Assembly: GCA_003506795.1 (NCBI GenBank)
Contig: DNYO01000077.1
Span: forward strand, 1-5,291
Length of the DNA stretch: 5,291 bases
Source: Deltaproteobacteria bacterium
Lineage (GTDB): Bacteria > Desulfobacterota > Syntrophorhabdia > Syntrophorhabdales > Syntrophorhabdaceae
Direction: 5' to 3'
The translations under genes and the position numbers were made by a program. Positions within the stretch are counted from its first letter, which is position 1, and each line of letters starts with the position of its first letter. A model generated the notes under the pieces. That model was not told the origin of the DNA. It worked only from the letters and a program-made list of their open reading frames with translations, and ran no database searches. This document shows, one piece after another, positions 1-5,291 of the stretch.

Positions 1-452
1 ACTTTATTCCCGCTCTGGTAGCAGACGTTGTCGTAGAGAATCCCCAGGATCGTGTCGAGAGAAAAGTAGGTCCAGGGTTCGTTTTCCGTGCGGACCTCAG
101 GTTTTTCCGTTTTTGTGGCAGGGTCGTATTCCTGCGAAGCAACGATACGATATTTGCTCGAACTGCAGTTGAACTCGATCTGGCTCTTCACCCTGTCGGT
201 TTCCTCGCCGGTTTTGCTCTTGTCCGTTATTCGTTCCCATACTCTGACAATACGGTTTTCAAGCCTCTGCACACTGGCGGGATCGAAATAAAAGTTTTTC
301 GCATCGCTCTCGAGGTAGATCTTCCACCGTTCTTCCTTTAGCTGCGGTTGTGGTTGTTGAGGCGCCTTCGTCTGCGCCATGCAGGTGACCGAAATGGCCA
401 GAACAATTAAGATTGCGGCGAAGCCCGTTAAAAACAGTCCCCTTCTTTTCAT
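1..452 (-). CDS. Secreted surface-adhesin protein E-like protein (3' end cut by window edge)
   Basis: The frame opens with ATG at 452-450 and stays open for 150 codons to the left edge. The start is supported by a GAGGAG Shine-Dalgarno five bases upstream. Residues 1-26 form a signal peptide (KRR, then a hydrophobic run at about 6-22), with a likely signal peptidase I cut after CMA. Cys24 is not in a good lipobox, so this is probably not a lipoprotein. A short Pro/Gln linker (31-37) follows. The rest matches the pattern I know from the adhesin protein E family (PF16747): a Trp near the start (43), YFDPASV (55-61), VRVWERI (69-75), FNCSS (94-98), an EPW segment (125-127) and a final Cys (144). 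Cys96 and Cys144 are placed to form the family's disulfide. Members are usually about 150-170 residues, so few residues are probably missing. The true role is unknown: protein E binds host proteins in Haemophilus, but environmental homologues are uncharacterised. It lies 56 bases after the PBP1A gene, with no obvious terminator or strong promoter between them. Confidence 0.72.
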   Translation of the reverse strand, partial: MKRRGLFLTGFAAILIVLAISVTCMAQTKAPQQPQPQLKEERWKIYLESDAKNFYFDPASVQRLENRIVRVWERITDKSKTGEETDRVKSQIEFNCSSSKYRIVASQEYDPATKTEKPEVRTENEPWTYFSLDTILGILYDNVCYQSGNK

Positions 453-457
453 GATCG

Positions 458-463
458 CTCCTC
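458..463 (-). promoter_or_regulatory. Shine-Dalgarno of the protein-E-like gene
   Basis: On the minus strand this reads GAGGAG, five bases before the ATG at 452-450. It is the strongest ribosome binding site seen in the window and fixes the start of the left-edge gene. Confidence 0.75.
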
Positions 464-508
464 GTCTATTATTATTCCTTGTGATTGTCTCCGCATTTCC
501 CTCTCACG

Positions 509-2674
509 TCAATAGGGATTATTGGGATCTCCCATTATCCTGTCCGTCGGCGGCGTTACAGTTACAGGCTCGGAGAAAAAATCATCGGCCGGGAAACGGC
601 CCAGGACCGAAGCCATAAAATTCATCCATATCGGCAGGCATACACGGCCGCCGCTTTCTCCCTTTCCCAGAGAAGTTCTCGCATCAAAACCTACCCATAC
701 CCCGGTAGCGACATGGGGCGAGTACCCTATAAACAAGGCGTCGTAGTAGTTGCTCGTCGTCCCTGTTTTGCCCGCCACGGGATATCCTATACTTGAGGCG
801 CCTTTGGCGGTGCCATACTGCACCGGACCCTTCAAAAGGATATTCATTGACGCGGCCACTGCCTCAGACAAAACCCTTTCTTTTTGGGGGGCATTCTCTT
901 CCAGCACGGTTCCATTCTGCTCAACGACTCTTCTGACGAATATGGGTTTGATGCGGCTGCCGCCATTCGCAAAGGCTGCGAAGCCCTTGACGAGTTCCAG
1001 GAGGGTAATATTCGATGAACCGAGAGCGATGGAGAGGTTATCTTCTATATCGGCCTCTATGCCGAGGTCCTTGATGGTCTCCTTGACGGAGGCCACACCG
1101 ATCTCCTCAAGGAGCCTCACCGTGGCTGCGTTCTTTGAATAGGCGACGGCGTCCCGCATGGAAATATCTCCGGTATACCTGCCGTCATAGTTTCTGGGTG
1201 TCCATCTCCCGTACGACTTCGCTTCGTCATGAAGCACTGAATCGGGGGTATAGCCCTTTTTCAGGGCCGTGACATAAATAAAGGGCTTGAAGGCGCTGCC
1301 GGCCTGTACCTTTGCCACTGTCGCCCTGTTATACGGACTTTTCTCAATATCCCTTCCGCCCACAATGGCGTAAACGTAACCGGTGTTTACATCGAGACTC
1401 ACCAGGGCCGCCTCAACCTTGAGGGAACGCACGGGTTCAAAGTGGGGAACCTTTTTCTTATCTTCCCCCGTGTAAAGCCCCTTCACAACGTCGCCGGATT
1501 TGAAAGGGTGGGAATCCATTTTAAGGACGCCCTTTTGCTCGCCGACAAAGACCGCATACCCGTCTTTCATCCTTTCCGATACAAGGAGGTTGCAGATCCT
1601 CCCCCTGCTGACAGGCACAAGTTTGCGGTCGCGGTCTTCGGCGCGTCTGAAATCGTCCCATTTTTTCTGTTCGATGTGATAGAGCACCGTGAATTCGCCC
1701 TTTCTTTGTTCGTAGAGCGTAAGACCCCGGCTCACTGCATTCTCGGCAAGTTTCTGCATTTGTTTGTCCACTGCGGCATATATCTTGAGGCCCTTTCGGG
1801 AAAGGACGCCTTTGCCGTAGCGCGCTTCAATGTACCGGAATATATGATCTTTGTAATAGCTGTCGGAAAAGACACCGTCGTCTTCCCTGATATTCACTCT
1901 TTCCTTGAGCAACTGTTGTTTCGCCTTCTCCGTGATGAACTTCTTCGCGGCCATCTGCTCAATAACGTACTCCTGCCTGATCCTGGCATTGCCCGGATGT
2001 CTCTTCGGGGTGTACCGGGACGGCGCCTGCACGATCCCCGCAAGCAGGGCGGCTTCGGCCGGTGTAATATTCCAGACATGCTTTCCGAAATACACCTCTG
2101 AAGCAGCTTCAACACCGTAAACGCCGTGCCCCATGTAGATATTGTTAAGATAGAGATTCAGGATCTCGTTCTTGCTCAGGTAGTTCTCAAGCTTGTAGGC
2201 AAGAATTGCCTCGCGTATCTTCCTGTTCAGGCTTTTCTCGGGTCCCAGCACCAGGGACTTTATCACCTGCTGCGTTATGGTGCTCCCTCCCTGGGCCATT
2301 CTGCCATAGGCCACGTTCTTAAAAAACGCCCTCAGGATACCCATGGGGTCCACTCCCCCATGTTTGAAGAAATCGGCGTCTTCCGCTGCCAGAAAGGCCG
2401 CCCTGACATGCTTCGGGATCCTTTTATAGGAAACGAACACCCTGTTATCGGGCACAAACAGGTAGGTAAGCTGGTCCTGGGCGTCGTACACGCTCGTGAC
2501 CGGCTTGTTCCTGAGATCTTTCAGGGCGACGACCGAGGGAATGTCGTTGACGATATAAAAGATAAAAGCGGTGACAAAGAGCACCACGGCGGCGATGAGA
2601 AGGATCAGCAGATATTTGTATACCCTTCCCGTTGATTTATTCTTATTCTTCCTGTCCTTCCTGCTCTTCTTCAA
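509..2674 (-). CDS. mrcA: Class A penicillin-binding protein 1A (bifunctional peptidoglycan glycosyltransferase/transpeptidase)
   Basis: This 721-residue inner-membrane enzyme polymerises lipid II into glycan strands and cross-links the stem peptides in the periplasm. A Lys/Arg-rich cytoplasmic tail (1-20) precedes one membrane anchor (about 20-42). The GT51 domain spans roughly 60-225. Its motifs are EDADFFKHGG (98-107, catalytic Glu98), GGSTITQQ (129-136), RKIREAILAYKLE (151-163, second catalytic Glu155) and the region around LYLNNIYMGHG (174-184). A linker and an OB-like insert (about 325-415, as in PCB_OB of PBP1A) come next. The transpeptidase domain has SAFK (460-463, nucleophile Ser460), SKN (513-515) and KTGTT (636-640), so both activities look intact. 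It is shorter than E. coli PBP1A (850 residues). The start is TTG at 2674-2672: no ATG or GTG in this frame would keep the membrane anchor, and an in-frame stop lies close upstream. That TTG overlaps the stop of the deaminase gene. The only nearby ribosome-binding candidate (AAAAAAGG, 2687-2694) is 12 bases away, so coupling is likely. The symbol mrcA (also called ponA) is by family. Confidence 0.95.
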   Translation of the reverse strand: MKKSRKDRKNKNKSTGRVYKYLLILLIAAVVLFVTAFIFYIVNDIPSVVALKDLRNKPVTSVYDAQDQLTYLFVPDNRVFVSYKRIPKHVRAAFLAAEDADFFKHGGVDPMGILRAFFKNVAYGRMAQGGSTITQQVIKSLVLGPEKSLNRKIREAILAYKLENYLSKNEILNLYLNNIYMGHGVYGVEAASEVYFGKHVWNITPAEAALLAGIVQAPSRYTPKRHPGNARIRQEYVIEQMAAKKFITEKAKQQLLKERVNIREDDGVFSDSYYKDHIFRYIEARYGKGVLSRKGLKIYAAVDKQMQKLAENAVSRGLTLYEQRKGEFTVLYHIEQKKWDDFRRAEDRDRKLVPVSRGRICNLLVSERMKDGYAVFVGEQKGVLKMDSHPFKSGDVVKGLYTGEDKKKVPHFEPVRSLKVEAALVSLDVNTGYVYAIVGGRDIEKSPYNRATVAKVQAGSAFKPFIYVTALKKGYTPDSVLHDEAKSYGRWTPRNYDGRYTGDISMRDAVAYSKNAATVRLLEEIGVASVKETIKDLGIEADIEDNLSIALGSSNITLLELVKGFAAFANGGSRIKPIFVRRVVEQNGTVLEENAPQKERVLSEAVAASMNILLKGPVQYGTAKGASSIGYPVAGKTGTTSNYYDALFIGYSPHVATGVWVGFDARTSLGKGESGGRVCLPIWMNFMASVLGRFPADDFFSEPVTVTPPTDRIMGDPNNPY
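2671..2674 (-). promoter_or_regulatory. TTGA stop/start overlap between the deaminase and PBP1A genes
   Basis: On the minus strand the bases TTGA contain the TTG start of the PBP1A gene (2674-2672) and the TGA stop of the deaminase gene (2673-2671). This is the TTG version of the common ATGA overlap, where a terminating ribosome restarts on the next gene. The weak, distant ribosome binding site of the PBP1A gene fits such coupling. The overlap itself is seen directly; the coupling is inferred. Confidence 0.8.
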
Positions 2675-4407
2675 AAGACTATCGAACCTTTTTTGACGTC
2701 ATAGGTGCCGGAGACAGTGATCCTCAGTTCAACGATCGAAGTGAAAGGAAGAAACCCCATGGTCCAAAGAGGATCATCGAGGGTGCATCCCAGGAGGTGC
2801 AAGAGGTCGGTCAATTCCTGAAGGGCCGGGCGCAGTTCACCGACGGGTAGATGGGACATGATGGCGCCGAAGGGAAGAGATAACGCGTGGAGCACCCTCC
2901 CCCCATCAACGACGGCGATGCCCCCCTTCATTTTGAGCACCGTATTGGCGGCAAGGGCCATGTCGTCATCGTCAAAACCGTGCACGAGCAAACCATGGGT
3001 CTCATGGGCCACTGTGGAAGCAATTCCGCCGCATCGCGCCCCTAAACCGCGAAGGAAACCCTGCCCCCATTTCTTTTGTTCCCTGCGCGTGTAAAGGATC
3101 TTCCGGACATCGTTTTCACGATCGGGAAGTATCATGTTTCCCTTTCGCGTCAGGGCCATATCGATGCGTCTGGTGACCGTCCGGTCGACGATGTCGATAA
3201 CGGGCACCGTCTGGAGGTCAGGCCGTTTTATAACGAAGTCGGCGGCGGCAACCTCCGAAAAAGCATAGGGATAGTATTCAATCCCTACCTCCGGCTGCGG
3301 TGACGATCCCCTTGCGAGCACCCCGGCATCGGCGGCGAGGGTTCCGCGCTCGAAAACCTTGACAGGCCTCGGATTTTCCAGGCTTTCCAAAAGCAGTACG
3401 TCAGCTATCCTGCCCGGTGTCAGGCTTCCGACGGCGTAATCCACCTTGAAATACCGTGCCGGATTGATCGTTGCCATCCGGATGGCATCGCGGGGTTCGA
3501 TCCCAAAACGCATGGCCTCGCTTAATACATGGTCCATATATCCTTTATCCAGGAGATCGGGGGCAAAAACCCCATCGGACACAAGGATAATGGAGCCTTT
3601 GGGCAAGGCGTTGATGGCGGGGGTAAGCTCCTCGAGATCACTCCTGATGGAGCTGTGACGGACCATCGTGTAAAGTCCCAGGCGGATGCGGTTCTTGAGG
3701 TCGGCGGGACGGATCGATTCATGGCATGATGTAATGCCGGCCGCCGCAAGGACATTCAACCGGTCATAGGATGCACCGAGGGTGTGCCCTTCCACATTCC
3801 TTCCCAGGGAACGGGCCAGGAGAATCCTTTCCAGTATCTCGTCTTCGTTCCTGATTATTCTCAAATATGACGAAACCTCACTGACCGAAGTACACTCGGG
3901 ATAGCGCGAAAAGAGGCTCCAGATGTCGTAAATGGAAAACATCTCCCCGCCTTCCACATCCGGATAGGGAGGATACGTCGCGGGGACGCCCCAGAGATAC
4001 TTTATATTGAAATGCCTGGCTTTCCTCAAAACTTCAACGAACCCTTCGGGCCCGATGCAGCTGAAAAGGTCGTGACTGTCCGAAAAAACCGTTGTTGCAC
4101 CCTTCGTGACTGCAACATCGGAAAACGTCGCCGGATTGTAAAATATATCCACGTGCCCGTGGGCATCTATGTAGCCGGGAACCGCAACAAGACCTTTTGC
4201 ATCCACAACCTCGGTCTTCCCGTCTATCTTCGCCTTCTTTCCACCGACGTAGGCGATCCAGTTGTCATATATCCAGAGGTCGCCGGTAAAGATCTCCCCT
4301 GTGAAAACATCAAAAACAGAGCCGCCTTCTATGACAATGTCAGGTGCCCTCTCAGACCCCGCGACGGCAACGAGAGACTTGACATTTTGCAGCGTTTTTT
4401 CGAGCAT
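2671..4407 (-). CDS. Adenine deaminase-family amidohydrolase, divergent active site
   Basis: This 578-residue cytoplasmic protein is of adenine deaminase size and architecture. The family reaction is adenine to hypoxanthine plus ammonia in purine salvage. The N-terminal beta-sandwich (about 20-75) leads into an amidohydrolase barrel (about 76-345). Likely metal ligands are present in order: His83 and His85 (DAHGH), Glu177, His208 (EGH), His229 (CHE) and Asp278 (SDG). The adenine deaminase C-terminal domain (about 410-578) is recognisable from GLGARCGGIASTVAHETHG (454-472), a DDDDM segment (479-483), LPFGAIMS (511-518) and a GFLPF segment (551-555). Departures from the classical enzyme are clear. 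The usual HVHIESS is HGHVDIF, the usual ADPHE is SDSHD (109-113), and the usual CTDDRHP is VSDGVFAP (276-283). The fold is therefore secure, but adenine as substrate is not; another aminopurine or cyclic amide is possible. The ATG at 4407-4405 has an AAGGCGGG ribosome site 11 bases upstream, rather distant. It follows the transporter gene by 118 bases and overlaps the PBP1A gene by 4. Confidence 0.85.
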   Translation of the reverse strand: MLEKTLQNVKSLVAVAGSERAPDIVIEGGSVFDVFTGEIFTGDLWIYDNWIAYVGGKKAKIDGKTEVVDAKGLVAVPGYIDAHGHVDIFYNPATFSDVAVTKGATTVFSDSHDLFSCIGPEGFVEVLRKARHFNIKYLWGVPATYPPYPDVEGGEMFSIYDIWSLFSRYPECTSVSEVSSYLRIIRNEDEILERILLARSLGRNVEGHTLGASYDRLNVLAAAGITSCHESIRPADLKNRIRLGLYTMVRHSSIRSDLEELTPAINALPKGSIILVSDGVFAPDLLDKGYMDHVLSEAMRFGIEPRDAIRMATINPARYFKVDYAVGSLTPGRIADVLLLESLENPRPVKVFERGTLAADAGVLARGSSPQPEVGIEYYPYAFSEVAAADFVIKRPDLQTVPVIDIVDRTVTRRIDMALTRKGNMILPDRENDVRKILYTRREQKKWGQGFLRGLGARCGGIASTVAHETHGLLVHGFDDDDMALAANTVLKMKGGIAVVDGGRVLHALSLPFGAIMSHLPVGELRPALQELTDLLHLLGCTLDDPLWTMGFLPFTSIVELRITVSGTYDVKKGSIVF

Positions 4408-4418
4408 TCTAAGCTAAT

Positions 4419-4426
4419 CCCGCCTT
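4419..4426 (-). promoter_or_regulatory. Probable Shine-Dalgarno of the deaminase gene
   Basis: On the minus strand this reads AAGGCGGG, one mismatch from AAGGAGG, with 11 bases to the ATG. The spacing is longer than ideal. No better site is visible, and no nearby alternative start would give a better fit. Confidence 0.45.
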
Positions 4427-4450
4427 GTTATTGTCCTTTGTTTACGTTTC

Positions 4451-4480
4451 AATGTAGCCTAAAAGGGGTTCTTTTGGCAA
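4451..4480 (-). promoter_or_regulatory. Candidate sigma-70-type promoter for the deaminase gene
   Basis: On the minus strand a -35-like TTGCCA (4480-4475, five of six to consensus) is followed after 18 bases by a -10-like TACATT (4456-4451, four of six). Transcription would begin near 4444, giving a leader of under 40 bases before the ATG at 4407. It is judged by eye only, and AT-rich intergenic DNA produces such matches by chance. Confidence 0.35.
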
Positions 4481-4493
4481 GAAATTAGAGAGC

Positions 4494-4523
4494 GGTTTCG
4501 GGTTTCCGGTTTAAACCTGGTTT
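4494..4523. repeat. GGTTT-rich short repeats with a GGTTTAAACC palindrome
   Basis: GGTTT begins at 4494, 4501 and 4508, exactly seven bases apart, and again at 4519. The third copy opens a perfect ten-base palindrome, GGTTTAAACC (4508-4517). It lies directly after the stop of the transporter gene and upstream of the candidate deaminase promoter. On the minus strand a five-pair stem (4513-4517 with 4501-4505) is possible, but no T run follows, so it does not look like an intrinsic terminator. It could be an operator or chance. Confidence 0.4.
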
Positions 4524-4525
4524 GG

Positions 4526-5291
4526 CTATGTATGGAAGGTTTCCTTGCACTTCATGATGCTGATCAGGGCGATGATGCTCGTGATGAAAAATATCCAGAG
4601 CATCTGGCGGTAGGCGAAAAGGGGATAAGAGCCGCCCGTATTGCCTGCCCTGTCCAGAACGTAGCCCATCAGCGGCTGGAAAATGATGGCTCCAATAAAG
4701 GGGAAAAGGTTGATTGTGCCCATCGAGGTGCCCGCTATCTCATCGGGAAAAAGCTCCTTGGTGGTTACTATCGCCACGGTGCCGACGGAACTGATCGTAA
4801 TACCCATGAAGAAAAAGAGCACGTAGAGCGAAACCACGCCCAGGCGGTCAAAGAAGTAAAGTGCGCAGGCAAAGCACAGGATGTTGAGGACTGAAGACCA
4901 CACGAGGATCTTCTTCCTGCTTTTCAACGTCTTGTCCGAAAGATGGCCAATCACGGGGCTCACGAAGATCATGGCAAAGGCGACCATGGAGAGAATGCTG
5001 CCGGCCCTGCCTTTGTTGAACCCGTACACGTCCGTCAAATACGGCCCGGCCCAGAGCCCGAAAAACCCGAAGAGCGCCCCTCCCCTCATGACGAACCAGA
5101 TAGCAATGCTCCAGAAATATTTGTTCTTTACGATCACCTTGAGGTCCTTGAGTACGTTTCGCCTCCCCCCAGGTATGCCTTCACCCGCCCCCACCACCGG
5201 CGGAAAACCCTTCTTTTCCGGCGAATCCTCGACAAACCTCCATATGAGAAAGATGACGCCTATGGATCCGACCCCCACGATCACGACCGCC
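4526..5291 (-). CDS. Major facilitator superfamily transporter, C-terminal half (5' end beyond window)
   Basis: The frame is open from the right edge to the TAG at 4528-4526, giving 254 visible residues. It begins inside a hydrophobic segment that fits helix 6 of a 12-helix MFS permease. A charged central cytoplasmic loop follows (about 18-55, with EDSPEKKGFPP). Then come six hydrophobic segments for helices 7-12, at about 57-80, 93-115, 127-147, 150-175, 188-212 and 228-246. The loop between helices 8 and 9 carries GHLSDKTLKSRKK, the MFS GxxxD-(R/K) signature. The segment LWAGPYLTDVYGF after helix 7 is typical of COG2271-like organic-anion or sugar-phosphate permeases (PF07690). The substrate cannot be told from this half. 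GTG at 5284-5282 could be read as a start, but it falls within helix 6 and in-frame codons continue to the edge, so the gene is partial rather than a half-length protein. The deaminase gene follows after 118 bases on the same strand, so transport of a nitrogenous or purine compound is conceivable but unproven. Confidence 0.88.
   Translation of the reverse strand, partial: AVVIVGVGSIGVIFLIWRFVEDSPEKKGFPPVVGAGEGIPGGRRNVLKDLKVIVKNKYFWSIAIWFVMRGGALFGFFGLWAGPYLTDVYGFNKGRAGSILSMVAFAMIFVSPVIGHLSDKTLKSRKKILVWSSVLNILCFACALYFFDRLGVVSLYVLFFFMGITISSVGTVAIVTTKELFPDEIAGTSMGTINLFPFIGAIIFQPLMGYVLDRAGNTGGSYPLFAYRQMLWIFFITSIIALISIMKCKETFHT

Noticed and set aside
378..389. Cys24 of the protein-E-like protein as a lipoprotein attachment site.
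   Set aside because: The residues before it (Ser-Val-Thr) do not fit the lipobox, while CMA/Q just after fits signal peptidase I.
453..508. A possible separate promoter or terminator between the PBP1A and protein-E-like genes.
   Set aside because: An AT-rich AATAATAAT stretch could pass for a -10 box, but there is no matching -35 at proper spacing and no stem with a T run.
1442..2101. A 219-codon open frame on the plus strand opposite the PBP1A gene.
   Set aside because: It lies wholly antisense to a gene with complete catalytic motifs, has no recognisable domain, and is the kind of shadow frame GC-rich coding DNA produces.
2126..2635. A 169-codon plus-strand frame opposite the PBP1A glycosyltransferase region.
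   Set aside because: It is antisense to the most conserved motifs of PBP1A, and the His-rich, irregular composition is typical of a shadow frame.
4460..4475. An AAAAG/CTTTT short inverted repeat resembling a weak hairpin in the intergenic region.
   Set aside because: Five AT-dominated pairs with no GC-rich stem do not make a credible terminator, and it overlaps the spacer of the candidate promoter.
4012..4488. A 158-codon plus-strand frame opposite the start of the deaminase gene, reaching into the intergenic region.
   Set aside because: It is mostly antisense to the conserved barrel of the deaminase, and its translation shows no family features.
5282..5284. A GTG that could be taken as the start of a 252-residue transporter.
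   Set aside because: It falls inside helix 6 of an MFS fold and the frame stays open to the edge, so the real start is outside the window.

Overview
The window carries four genes, all on the minus strand, read from right to left: a truncated major-facilitator transporter (right edge), an adenine-deaminase-family amidohydrolase, a class A penicillin-binding protein of the PBP1A type, and a small secreted protein resembling surface-adhesin protein E (left edge). Coding density is high, with only two intergenic gaps (118 and 56 bases). I see no RNA gene, CRISPR array, insertion sequence, prophage or clear rho-independent terminator. The host looks like a Gram-negative bacterium of moderate GC content. 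The PBP1A with an OB-like insert and the protein-E-like product would suit a deltaproteobacterial (Desulfobacterota) syntroph or sulfate reducer, but that placement is an impression from sequence style, not a proven assignment.

Layout: 4526-5291 is the C-terminal half of a 12-helix MFS permease whose start lies beyond the right edge. 4408-4525 is an intergenic region with a plausible promoter for the next gene and a short GGTTT-rich repeat and palindrome. 2671-4407 encodes a 578-residue adenine deaminase homologue that keeps the metal-binding skeleton but has altered active-site signature motifs. Its stop overlaps the start of the PBP1A gene in a TTGA sequence (2671-2674), so the two are probably translationally coupled. 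509-2674 encodes a 721-residue bifunctional peptidoglycan synthase with complete glycosyltransferase and transpeptidase motif sets. After 56 bases, a strong Shine-Dalgarno precedes the 150 visible codons of the protein-E-like gene, which runs off the left edge.

How they work together: the deaminase, PBP1A and protein-E-like genes probably form one transcription unit (inference from strand, spacing and overlap). The transporter could feed a substrate to the deaminase, but the 118-base gap and candidate promoter argue that the deaminase can also be transcribed separately. Nothing in the sequence shows a functional link between the deaminase and cell-wall synthesis; the pairing may be only housekeeping operon organisation. 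I do not see a clearly new biological system. The most worthwhile point is the unusual active site of the deaminase homologue.
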